Source of the DNA: CALMZY01 sp052033915
Lineage (GTDB): Bacteria; Verrucomicrobiota; Kiritimatiellia; CAIQIC01; JAGNIJ01
NCBI GenBank assembly: GCA_052033915.1
Contig: JBPOJF010000014.1
Span: forward strand, 1 to 53,642
Length of the DNA stretch: 53,642 nt
Direction: 5' to 3'
The position numbers and the translations under genes were made by a program. A model generated the notes under the pieces. The model did no database searches, was not told where the DNA came from, and saw only the letters and a program-made list of their open reading frames with translations. Positions 28,293 through 34,790 of this stretch are shown in pieces; position 1 is the first letter of the stretch; each line of letters begins with the position of its first letter.

Positions 28293-29108
28293 CTACTTGA
28301 AATTCCGAATCTCACCGCGCAGGACCTTGAAGACCGACTCCCCGTCGAACGTGTTCGGCTCCACCGCGCTCGCCTCGTAGAAGTCGTTGTAACTGGAAAT
28401 GCAGATGAAGCGCGCGTCCGTTTGGGCCGCCTGCCGGAACTGCCGGCGGATACATGCGCCCTTGTCCCTCGTCAGGCTGAAGCCGAGTTCAGGCCGGTCC
28501 CCGTTGCGCAAGAGCCCCGCGTAGATCATGATTTGCTCGCCGTTGGGGCTCACTTCCGGCTGGTACTTCTCGCCCGGCCCCCAGGTCCACTCGGCGCCCC
28601 CGTCCGTCCGGCGGATGGTCAGGTTCGAGTTCGTGTACCCCGTCGCCGCCTCCGCGCGGCAGAACTCGACCAGGGGCCGTCCCTCGTAGTGAAAATACCC
28701 AAGGCGGTTCGGAAGGTTGCGCTCACACCACTCGCCGAATTTCCGGATGTCAAACAGCGAGGCGCGCCGCCCATCCGCCATGAACGCCACCTTGAAGGGG
28801 TACTTGGCGGCGCGATCCACGAAGCGCAGGTAATTCAGCGCGCGGCCCCGATCCTGTATGCGATCCGCCTCCACGGTCACCATCACGATATCCACGCCGA
28901 GATTCGCCAGCCGCTCCATGTCGAGCCGCATCCGGATCTCATCCCAGTTCTCGTAGTCCGGCGTCGGCCTGGCAATCGTTCGCACCAGGGAAAACGTATA
29001 GGGGTAGTAATGGATAACCACGTAGCGGCCGGCGTTCGACCCCGAGTCCAGCATGACGCAGCCCGCCGCAACCGCGACGAGGAAGAGGATAAACACGCCC
29101 CGTTTCAT
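28293..29108 (-). CDS. Lipoprotein of unknown function, possible TIM-barrel glycan enzyme
   Basis: 271 residues. The N-terminus MKRGVFILFLVAVAAGCVML has a lipobox (AAGC), so the protein is probably lipid-anchored. The rest begins VVIHYYPYTF and contains ENWDEIRMRLDMERLANLG, VDIVMVTVEAD and FKVAFMADGRR. These alternating strands and helices suggest a barrel and vaguely recall GH99/WbsX-like proteins, but I cannot assign a family. The frame is open to a GTG at 29117; the ATG at 29108 gives the better signal peptide. It is convergent with the GT2 gene. Confidence 0.7.
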   Translation of the reverse strand: MKRGVFILFLVAVAAGCVMLDSGSNAGRYVVIHYYPYTFSLVRTIARPTPDYENWDEIRMRLDMERLANLGVDIVMVTVEADRIQDRGRALNYLRFVDRAAKYPFKVAFMADGRRASLFDIRKFGEWCERNLPNRLGYFHYEGRPLVEFCRAEAATGYTNSNLTIRRTDGGAEWTWGPGEKYQPEVSPNGEQIMIYAGLLRNGDRPELGFSLTRDKGACIRRQFRQAAQTDARFICISSYNDFYEASAVEPNTFDGESVFKVLRGEIRNFK

Positions 29109-29185
29109 GGCGGTCACATTAGCATGGCTCCCCGCCGCAACCCAAGAACCAAGCTTGAGGTATTATCGGCCGCCCCTGCGATCCC

Positions 29186-29302
29186 TCAAGGCTCTTCGCC
29201 CCTTCGCGCGTCGCGCGCCGCCTTGAACTGCGCCATCTGTTCCGCAGTCAGAACCTTCTCAAGCTCCGCCGTCATCTGCCTGAAGGCCTTCCTGGAACAC
29301 TT
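29186..29302 (-). pseudogene. C-terminal remnant of a Spy/CpxP-like periplasmic protein
   Basis: In the minus frame ending at TGA 29186-29188 the translation reads RKAFRQMTAELEKVLTAEQ and then MAQFKAARDARRGEEP. This is the usual tail of small periplasmic LTxxQ proteins. No start or N-terminal half is present. It overlaps the end of the DUF3313 lipoprotein in another frame, so a deletion probably joined the two. Confidence 0.5.
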
Positions 29303-30032
29303 CGATCCGCCGCACGTGCGGCGGGCTTTTTATTTCCGGTTCGGGGAACCCGGACTTTGAAGACGAGCCAACGCCCTCCAATTGCCGGGAAATCTCCTGC
29401 GCCCAGAAGTCAAAGGCGTCCTGCGCGGTGTGCCACTTCTTGAGCTTGTCGAATCGGCCGGTCACCTTCCGCCCGACGCGCGCATCCACAAACGCGAAGA
29501 GCCTCCGGCCCGACACCGAATCGAGCGCTTCGCACTCGATTCCCGCCGAGCCCACGGCCGAGTGCGCGCCCGTGGCAACCCGCTTGACCGCGCTCACGGC
29601 GAGACCGATCGGGAGCAGGGTGGAAATGACATCCATCGGCACGTTGGCGGCACGGACTTCCATGATCCGTATTCGCACGCGCATCACCCCGGGCCCGGCT
29701 TCGTCCACCACTGCAAACCGATTCGTCATGTACGTCTGGAGCGCCGCATGAAGGTAATTCACGAGGATCTGCTGGTCGGCCGGGGAAAGCCTCGACAACC
29801 GGCCATTGGTGGACGCGTACAAGCGAACGGGCTCAAGGATCACACCGGGGTACTTTCCCTTCACATCCCGGTCCACATAGAGCAGTCCGTCCCCTTCGGC
29901 CTTCAACTGCGAGTAGTCGCCCAGAAACCCGGACGGCTGCACCTTCTTCGCCTTATAGGTCGTCCCGCAGGCGCCAAGCAGGCAGGCCAGAGTGAATGCG
30001 GACAGAAGAACAGGGAGTTTCATGAGGGACAT
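29259..30032 (-). CDS. DUF3313-family lipoprotein
   Basis: 257 residues. After MSLMKLPVLLSAFTLACLLG comes the lipobox LGACGTTYKAKKV and the family hallmark QPSGFLGDYSQLKAEGDG, which is typical of DUF3313 outer-membrane-associated lipoproteins of unknown role. The ATG at 30032 has GAAGGA four bases upstream; an ATG at 30023 is an alternative. The last 20 or so residues run into the Spy-like remnant in another frame and are probably not native. It is transcribed divergently from the DUF721 gene. Confidence 0.78.
   Translation of the reverse strand: MSLMKLPVLLSAFTLACLLGACGTTYKAKKVQPSGFLGDYSQLKAEGDGLLYVDRDVKGKYPGVILEPVRLYASTNGRLSRLSPADQQILVNYLHAALQTYMTNRFAVVDEAGPGVMRVRIRIMEVRAANVPMDVISTLLPIGLAVSAVKRVATGAHSAVGSAGIECEALDSVSGRRLFAFVDARVGRKVTGRFDKLKKWHTAQDAFDFWAQEISRQLEGVGSSSKSGFPEPEIKSPPHVRRIEVFQEGLQADDGGA
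29307..29335 (+). terminator. Intrinsic-terminator-like hairpin, plus-strand orientation
   Basis: CCGCCGCAC/GTGCGGCGG is a perfect 9-bp inverted repeat, followed on the plus strand by GCTTTTTATTT. It lies inside the end of the minus-strand lipoprotein gene and no plus-strand gene ends nearby. It may be a leftover of the rearrangement that created the Spy-like remnant. Confidence 0.6.
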
Positions 30033-30096
30033 TCTGTCCTTCGTTCGTCCGGATGCAATTGCTTTTTTCGTTTCCCCTGTAATAGGATTTTCCTTC

Positions 30097-30483
30097 ATGA
30101 AACGGGGAGGAGAAGACAGAGCGCGCTGGCAGATGGAGAGGGAGCGCCATCACATCCTCCGGGAGCGGCCTCCCCAGCCGGACCGATCCACCGGCATCGA
30201 ATCCGTGATCGAAAGCGTCGTGAAGAGCATGGGCTTGGAGAAGCACTTCTGGGGACAGGCGCTCCTCACCGAATGGGAGACCCTCGTCGGCCCGCAAGTG
30301 GCGAAACACGCCCGCCCCGGCCGCTTCGACCGGAAGATTCTCCACATCTTCGTCGATCATCCCGCGTGGCTCAGCGACCTCAGCCGCTACGGGCAGAAGC
30401 AGGTCCTCGCCAACCTGCAGAAGCGGTTCGGCAGAGAAAAGATCAAAGGCGTCCGCCTCCAACTCGATCCGGAAAAAAGATAG
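30097..30483 (+). CDS. DUF721 / DciA-like protein
   Basis: 128 residues. Begins MKRGGEDRARWQMERERHHI, then IESVIESVVKSMGLEK, LTEWETLVGPQVAKHARPGR, KILHIFVDHPAWLSDLSRYG and VLANLQKRFG, the DUF721 signature. DciA proteins load the replicative helicase DnaB in bacteria lacking DnaC. The same domain also occurs in proteins of unknown role, so this job is a family-based inference. AGGA lies 9 bp before the ATG at 30097. It is the last backbone gene before the island edge. Confidence 0.8.
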   Translation: MKRGGEDRARWQMERERHHILRERPPQPDRSTGIESVIESVVKSMGLEKHFWGQALLTEWETLVGPQVAKHARPGRFDRKILHIFVDHPAWLSDLSRYGQKQVLANLQKRFGREKIKGVRLQLDPEKR

Positions 30484-30559
30484 CGCACCTCGACGTTCTT
30501 CAGAACCCTGTAGAGGATCGGCCGCCGGCTTCCGTTCACGGAGCGGCGAACGAGAAGAG

Positions 30560-30605
30560 TACCCCGGGCGCGACTTGAACGCGCGACCTGCGGTTTAGGA
30601 AACCG
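30560..30605 (-). other. Island attachment site: 3' half of a tRNA-Arg(CCT) gene
   Basis: On the minus strand the sequence folds as the 3' part of a tRNA: anticodon stem CGGT/ACCG around loop TTCCTAA (anticodon CCT), variable loop AGGTC, T-arm GCGCG-TTCAAGT-CGCGC, acceptor strand CCGGGGT and discriminator A. No CCA is encoded. The 5' half (ACCCCGG acceptor and D-arm) is absent; AT-rich sequence replaces it. This is what a displaced attachment-site copy looks like after integration into the 3' end of a tRNA gene. The backbone lies on the acceptor side (left) and the island on the right. Confidence 0.8.
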
Positions 30606-30717
30606 ACCTTTAGCCTACCTTTGACTTCCTAATTGCTTATATTATACGAGTTTACAATAACGCCACTCCGCGCAATAAACAAGTTGGGACACTTCTTTTG
30701 ACACCCCGCGAACCTGA

Positions 30718-30930
30718 TCGCTTGGCTACTGCCCCATCGGAAGTCTTCGGGCCACAAGAAAACTGGCATCCGGCGCTGGCTACACGGCTCTTGAGCTGGG
30801 CCATATCTCGCTCACGATCGTTTTCGATCACTACCGTAACCTTGTGAAGCCTGCCGAGGCTGAGCAGTATCGGGCGATTCCCTCTCCTCAGGATAGAGAA
30901 GTGATCCAGTTGAATGTTCAGACGGCATGA
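30718..30930 (+). pseudogene. C-terminal remnant of a tyrosine recombinase (integrase)
   Basis: The frame open from 30718 to TGA at 30928-30930 contains GYTALELGHISLTIVFDHYR and then NLVKPAEAEQYRAIP. This is the family's box II end, with the conserved His of LGH and the nucleophilic Tyr of HYR. It most resembles integrases of Verrucomicrobia-type islands. In-frame stops lie at 30676 and 30715 and the catalytic Arg region is missing, so it is a decayed fragment. It sits about 110 bp from the tRNA-Arg fragment, as expected for an island integrase. Positions 30606-30717 are otherwise empty. Confidence 0.75.
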
Positions 30931-30943
30931 TTGATCCATCGCA

Positions 30944-31822
30944 TTAACCGGGATTTCCGGCGAACAGCGCTCGGAATCGCTCCACGGAGACGTTTGTGGC
31001 GGCCCATAGCCCAGAAGCCGGGCACAACTTGGAGCCCCATTCCCCATCGTGCTTGAAGGGCATAACCTCCTGCCAGGAGAACATGTCCTCACGAAGGAGT
31101 GCAATAGCCGCAAGCGGATCGTGAAGTTTCTTGTGTCTTGCGCGTGCAGTTTGAAATCCCATCAGCTCATGGGCGAGCGCGAGGGATCTGCAATGAACCC
31201 CAGCTTCTCGGAGGGCCGTGTGTAGCTGATCGCCGTAGTACAGGACCTGGTGGGTGACATTCTTGCCCACCAGCATTCGGCGGCCAATACGCTTGGTTTC
31301 CACAAACCCTCGTGCAGCCCACCCGCATCCGTTGAAGTTGAACTCTGGCTCCGTCGCAGGACCTGGTCCCAGATTGCAGTAACCACCCATCGTCACGGAA
31401 TGTTCTATCGAAACATCCGTCTCCCTCAGCAGATCCCCGACGTTGTTGAGGGGGCCGGTAGTCAGCAGAACGGCAGATGGCCATCGGCTCAGGGCATCTC
31501 TCAACACCTGCCAGCCGACTCCGTCGGGCTCTGCCGTAGCCTTTGCGTGGTGGTAGTCCATCAGGCGCACATGACATCCGGAGACACTCTTCTTTCCCGA
31601 CGGCCTACCTGGCACTACGCCAATCGGCACATCCCTAACCCCGCACTCTCTAAGGAGAAATGTAGTCAATCCAACCTGATCCTTGTCCCCTGGCGAAATG
31701 GTGATACACCGCAACCGTATTTCGGGCCGGCTCAGCATCCAAAGCAAGGCAAGCGCATCATCGGAATCACGGCCTATGTCCGTGTCCCAAACAACATCGA
31801 CTGGTTGAAAGGTCCTGCTCAT
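30944..31822 (-). CDS. Inosine/uridine-type nucleoside hydrolase
   Basis: Hydrolyses the N-glycosidic bond of ribonucleosides. 292 residues. The calcium/ribose site WDTDIGRDSDDALALLWML matches the DxDxGxDD motif of the family. Further matches are LLTTGPLNNVGDLL, VTMGGY, EFNFNGCGWAARGF and LHDPLAAIALL, with the conserved HD near the end. The ATG at 31822 is chosen because the metal motif then starts about 12 residues in, as is usual; a start at 31834 is possible. The actual substrate is unknown; relatives act on nucleosides, and some on NAD-derived ribosides. First intact gene of the island. Confidence 0.8.
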   Translation of the reverse strand: MSRTFQPVDVVWDTDIGRDSDDALALLWMLSRPEIRLRCITISPGDKDQVGLTTFLLRECGVRDVPIGVVPGRPSGKKSVSGCHVRLMDYHHAKATAEPDGVGWQVLRDALSRWPSAVLLTTGPLNNVGDLLRETDVSIEHSVTMGGYCNLGPGPATEPEFNFNGCGWAARGFVETKRIGRRMLVGKNVTHQVLYYGDQLHTALREAGVHCRSLALAHELMGFQTARARHKKLHDPLAAIALLREDMFSWQEVMPFKHDGEWGSKLCPASGLWAATNVSVERFRALFAGNPG

Positions 31823-31824
31823 TT

Positions 31825-32110
31825 TCACTCGCATGGTAATGTCCAGCGTCTGCCAAGAGACAACGCAACTCCCGCGTCGGATTGATAACATCCGGCAACG
31901 GTTGGCTTTCCGCGCCCACGACGCATAGGCTCCTTCTTGAGAATGAGCCAATCGTCAACAACAAGGTCAGGGGCAGGAACGAAGAACCACTCGCCCTGAC
32001 GGACGAATGCCGCGTTGCGATGCTTGTGGAGATCATTTGCGAGGAATCGCGGCGAATCGCGCTTCCGCTTCCATTGCCGAAAACTGTCGTTGAATAGCCT
32101 TGGTATTCAT
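31825..32110 (-). pseudogene. Internally deleted, frameshifted mobile-element hypothetical gene
   Basis: A gene with an excellent start (AGGAGACAAC then ATG at 32110) encodes MNTKAIQRQFSAMEAEARF and stops after 25 codons. In the adjacent frame the sequence continues HKHRNAAFVRQGEWFFVPAP and ILKKEPMRRGRGKPTVAG. I recall N- and C-terminal parts like these in one larger hypothetical-protein family of PVC-bacteria accessory DNA. The middle is missing here and the frame is broken, so this looks like a decayed copy. The family has no assigned function. Confidence 0.55.
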
Positions 32111-32130
32111 GTTGTCTCCTGTGTCATTAG

Positions 32131-32147
32131 GGCGGACACCTTGTGTC
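32131..32147. repeat. GGCGGACA-N5-TGTC dyad, copy 1
   Basis: GGCGGACA-CCTTG-TGTCA lies 21 bp upstream of the start at 32110. It is the most divergent of five copies with the same 8-5-5 spacing. Confidence 0.6.
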
Positions 32148-32163
32148 AGAACCTACACTCTCC

Positions 32164-32475
32164 TCAGGCTGCTCCGCCGACCAACCGTCGCTCTTGAAGT
32201 GTAAGTACGTTATTGCCCTTGCCGAAATACCGGGGATTCAGACAGTCAAGACAGGAACACGCACGATTGCGATAGTGGCGGCGAACGTACCCCGCGCGGG
32301 AAGTGAGCACCTCTTCCCATGATGCAAGGCCGGGAAGAAGTGAAGAGGGGCCGGGATAGTAGACTTGAGCATGGCGATACACGCGCGCTTTAGCACGAAC
32401 TAGATCAAGCCGGCTTCGTCGATAAAGTTCCTTCTCTGCAAGACGAGCAACCAAGATATCCACAATGGCCTCCAT
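32164..32475 (-). CDS. Small conserved-type hypothetical protein with CxCxxC
   Basis: 103 residues, starting MEAIVDILVARLAEKELYRR. The C-terminal part GYVRRHYRNRACSCLDCLNP followed by RYFGKGNNVLTLQERR resembles short proteins common in accessory DNA of many bacteria, with a CxC-x2-C-x-NPR core and a closing TxQERR. The Cys cluster suggests metal binding. The frame extends upstream to 32541, but an inverted repeat lies between; no strong ribosome binding site is seen for either start. Function unknown. Confidence 0.55.
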   Translation of the reverse strand: MEAIVDILVARLAEKELYRRSRLDLVRAKARVYRHAQVYYPGPSSLLPGLASWEEVLTSRAGYVRRHYRNRACSCLDCLNPRYFGKGNNVLTLQERRLVGGAA

Positions 32476-32482
32476 CAGCTTT

Positions 32483-32507
32483 GCCCGTGGGGCCCATCCC
32501 CACGGGC
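32483..32507. repeat. Perfect 10-bp inverted repeat
   Basis: GCCCGTGGGG-CCCAT-CCCCACGGGC forms a 10-bp stem with a 5-base loop, just upstream of the start at 32475. There is no T-run, so it is not a typical terminator. It could control translation of the small Cys protein. Confidence 0.6.
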
Positions 32508-32590
32508 TTGGTACTGATGGCGGCCATTGCATAACGGTCATGATTCATGCTGTATCGATCCTCTCCAAAGAACTCGGGTCACTTTCGGAA

Positions 32591-32609
32591 GGCGGACGCA
32601 GCATGTCCG
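32591..32609. repeat. GGCGGACA-N5-TGTCC dyad, copy 2
   Basis: GGCGGACG-CAGCA-TGTCCG lies in the gap between the stop at 32612 and the next minus-strand gene. Confidence 0.65.
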
Positions 32610-32611
32610 AA

Positions 32612-32851
32612 CTACTCTTTGGGACGGTATTGGGTTCCCCGGTAGTGCTTCCAAGAGCGGAAGTTCTTGCCGCGGGTGGCGTTGCTGGTCTCGATACCAT
32701 GGGGGAAGCAGAATCCGCATTCTCCATGGGGCTCAGCGAAGAAGCGGGAAATCTTCACGTTGCTGAAGCGGACAGGCACATCCACGAACCCGTCATCGTC
32801 GTAGCCGGAACAATTACCGAGAATCCTGCTGCGGGCGAGCCGGCTGTTCAT
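32612..32851 (-). CDS. Small hypothetical protein of mobile-element type
   Basis: 79 residues. The start at 32851 has GGAGGAG five bases upstream, better than upstream ATGs in the same frame. It begins MNSRLARSRILGNCSGYDDD. The C-terminal half GECGFCFPHGIETSNATRG and FRSWKHYRGTQYRPKE matches a pattern seen in small proteins of prophages and islands (CxxCFPHG...TNxT...RSWKxxRxTQ). The Cys-x2-Cys plus His may bind zinc. Function unknown. Confidence 0.6.
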   Translation of the reverse strand: MNSRLARSRILGNCSGYDDDGFVDVPVRFSNVKISRFFAEPHGECGFCFPHGIETSNATRGKNFRSWKHYRGTQYRPKE

Positions 32852-32941
32852 TTGCTCCTCCATCGTCGCCCGTAAGTCCATTCCCACGGAACTCAGATGG
32901 AGGTGAAGTAGTAAAAGCCATGCTCGCATTGCTCCCGTATG

Positions 32942-33145
32942 CTAAAATGCTACCCTTCTCCTGCAAGCCCGCTTCGAAGCCTCCTTTTTGCGGTCTCGGA
33001 ATACCTTGCCCGGTGGCGGCATTACTCCGCGTACTTTCGGGCGGGGAACTCTGATTGTCGCGATGACAGCCATTATCTTAATTCCGCTCATGTGCTGCTT
33101 GCCAAAGGCGGACAGGAAATGTCCCTTCATTTCAATTCCCCGCAC
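32942..33145 (-). CDS. Possible small basic protein
   Basis: 67 residues, Arg/Lys-rich, ending VFRDRKKEASKRACRRRVAF. Short basic proteins with a similar tail occur in mobile DNA. The N-terminal part overlaps the third GGCGGACA dyad and the end of the neighbouring gene, so the true start may be further in (33091, 33073 or 33022). No clear ribosome binding site. Weakly supported. Confidence 0.35.
   Translation of the reverse strand: MRGIEMKGHFLSAFGKQHMSGIKIMAVIATIRVPRPKVRGVMPPPGKVFRDRKKEASKRACRRRVAF
33107..33124. repeat. GGCGGACA-N5-TGTCC dyad, copy 3
   Basis: GGCGGACA-GGAAA-TGTCC overlaps the first codons of the small basic ORF and lies just after the gene ending at 33127. Confidence 0.65.
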
Positions 33146-33528
33146 GCATAGCGCTCAAGCTCCTTGCGGATCGGCGTCAGTTCATCAATGATGGCCTCGT
33201 ATTCCTCCATCTCCGCAGGACAAAGATCTTTGGCCCATGCCCGCAACTCGCTCTGATCAAGGAGATTGTGCTTATCATCCTCGAAGAGGCTAACAGCCAG
33301 ATCTGGGCTTCCCGAGGAGCTCTGCGGAACCAATGTGCAAGTGATTTCATTGGTATGCACATTTCGAATAACGATGGTTATCCCTCTCTCGTTCGCCTTC
33401 GGAAAGACCGCCTGCAACAGCTTGTGCCACGCCTTGTGCCGCGCCTTTTGCAGCCGCCCATATTCACGCCCAAGCTCCTCAACGCGCTTCTCGCCTTCCG
33501 GTGTCATGGCATCCGCATTTGTAGTCAT
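33127..33528 (-). CDS. Hypothetical coiled-coil-like protein
   Basis: 133 residues. The ATG at 33528 has AGGAG six bases upstream and shares a base with the stop of the preceding short ORF (TGATG), so the two are translationally coupled. The sequence is charged and largely helical: VEELGREYGRLQKARHKAWH, then a short strand region (ITIVIRNVHTNEITCTLVP) and an acidic helix with EEYEAIIDELTPIRKELERY. I do not recognise a family. Its only clear context is coupling to the duplicated N-terminal module. Confidence 0.6.
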   Translation of the reverse strand: MTTNADAMTPEGEKRVEELGREYGRLQKARHKAWHKLLQAVFPKANERGITIVIRNVHTNEITCTLVPQSSSGSPDLAVSLFEDDKHNLLDQSELRAWAKDLCPAEMEEYEAIIDELTPIRKELERYACGELK

Positions 33529-33680
33529 CAACTCCTCTCGCTCATCGTACTCCGATCAGCCCAGAGCGCACCCGATGAGACCTTGTTCAGGTCCATCAGC
33601 ACATTCTCATAGCTACGTCCCGTAGCGCCACTCAATCGAACCGTCAAATCGTGCTTGTTCACTCCCAATCCTTGACACAT
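33528..33680 (-). CDS. Truncated duplicate of the zinc-ribbon-repeat protein N-terminus
   Basis: 50 residues, beginning MCQGLGVNKHDLTVRLSGAT. Over its full length it differs from the first 50 residues of the protein at 34791-35750 at only seven positions, and then stops. A GGCGGACA dyad lies 25 bp upstream, as at the full-length copy. Either it is a stand-alone form of that N-terminal domain or the remnant of a duplication. The TGATG junction with the downstream gene suggests it is still translated. Confidence 0.6.
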   Translation of the reverse strand: MCQGLGVNKHDLTVRLSGATGRSYENVLMDLNKVSSGALWADRSTMSERS

Positions 33681-33704
33681 GGCACATGACCCTCCGCTTA
33701 GAGA

Positions 33705-33723
33705 GGCGGACAGAAGATGTCCG
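33705..33723. repeat. GGCGGACA-N5-TGTCC dyad, copy 4
   Basis: GGCGGACA-GAAGA-TGTCCG lies 25 bp upstream of the 50-residue duplicate. Nothing else is supported in 33724-33933. Confidence 0.7.
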
Positions 33724-33933
33724 TGATCCTGAAACCTCTTCAGGCGCGAGGCGGTTGGCGACACAGATATGCAGACACGACATGAATCTACGGAACGGCT
33801 GCGTTCGCCTGAGAAGCAAAGCTGTTGTGGGACTTGGTGTTGCACGCTGGTTCTGAACAAGGTATTCTGAGCGCAGCCCGGCGTTTTCTTGATCACAGGC
33901 ATGAACATCTTCTTCTTAGAGTGAAGCCCTCCA

Positions 33934-34692
33934 TCAAAACCGAATTCCCATGTTTATGAACTCAGTATCCACTTTGAAGCGCGAGGACAAGAGGGCGGCG
34001 ACCGCCTTGACTCCGAATGCCTCGGTAGCATAGTGCCCGGCGAAGATGGCATTGATCCGATACTCCTGTGCCAGGTGATATGCCATCAGCTTGGGCTCGC
34101 CGCTGATGTAGACATCGATATCCTTCTCTCCGGCTTCGGCAATCTCATCTGCACCCCCGCCGGACACGACTGCGACCGTGCGCACCGCGCGCTTCCCGAA
34201 ATCCATGGTGCCGACGGTATTCCCAAACAGAGAGTGCGCACTATTCTTGAAGTCAGCGTAGGGCACCGCTTTTGGCAACGATCCACAGAAACCCAAGGGC
34301 ATGCCATGGTAGAAGCCAAACGGGTTCCTGCCCTTCACGCCAAGCGCCTTGCAGATCTGGGCGTTGTTACCCAGCCTCGGATGTGCATCCAGCGGCAGAT
34401 GACACGCATACAACGCCATGTCATGCTCAAGGAGAAACCGTAGCCGGCGATAGTTGAGGCCCGTGATCCGCTTCAGCGAATCACCCCAGCTCAGACCGTG
34501 ATGGCAAATGACCATGTCGGCCCTGTGTTCGGCGGCCTTCTCGAAGAACGCAAGCGAAGCATCCACTCCGACGCATATCCGCCGACACTTCCCCGAGTTC
34601 TGGACCTGCAACCCGTTGTTCGAGTCGTCCTGAAACGCCGCGATCTGCAGTTCCTTGTCCAGGAACGATGCTATTGTGCTGGCTGTAACCAT
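33934..34692 (-). CDS. Nif3-like dinuclear metal centre protein
   Basis: 252 residues. NIF3/YbgI-family hexameric metalloprotein of uncertain biochemical role, often annotated GTP cyclohydrolase I type 2. Seen: IASFLDKELQIAAFQDDSNN near the start, VDASLAFFEKAAEHRADMVI, the metal-site CHHGLSW, YACHLPLDAHPRLGNN, VSGGGADEIAEAGEKDIDVY, SGEPKLMAYHLA and the closing AIFAGHYATEAFGVKAVAAL. The ATG at 34692 is preceded by AAGGAG with 6 bp spacing. A longer start at 34791 overlaps the upstream stop (TAATG) but adds sequence not typical of the family. A housekeeping-type family in an island is unusual. Confidence 0.85.
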   Translation of the reverse strand: MVTASTIASFLDKELQIAAFQDDSNNGLQVQNSGKCRRICVGVDASLAFFEKAAEHRADMVICHHGLSWGDSLKRITGLNYRRLRFLLEHDMALYACHLPLDAHPRLGNNAQICKALGVKGRNPFGFYHGMPLGFCGSLPKAVPYADFKNSAHSLFGNTVGTMDFGKRAVRTVAVVSGGGADEIAEAGEKDIDVYISGEPKLMAYHLAQEYRINAIFAGHYATEAFGVKAVAALLSSRFKVDTEFINMGIRF

Positions 34693-34790
34693 GTTTGTCT
34701 CCTTGGCCTTCAAGAACATTCCAAGCTGAACAGGCTCCTCTCCCGTTCGACCAATGTGGTGACGGCACCGCGAGATTTCAGCAATTTTCA

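Noticed and set aside
30667..30685. GGGACACTTCTTTTGACACCC as a further copy of the GGCGGACA dyad
   Set aside because: The spacing and the GCGG part do not match the five clear copies; too divergent to count.
31250..31885. 211-codon plus-strand open frame
   Set aside because: Antisense to the nucleoside hydrolase, whose metal-binding motif and family signatures are clear.
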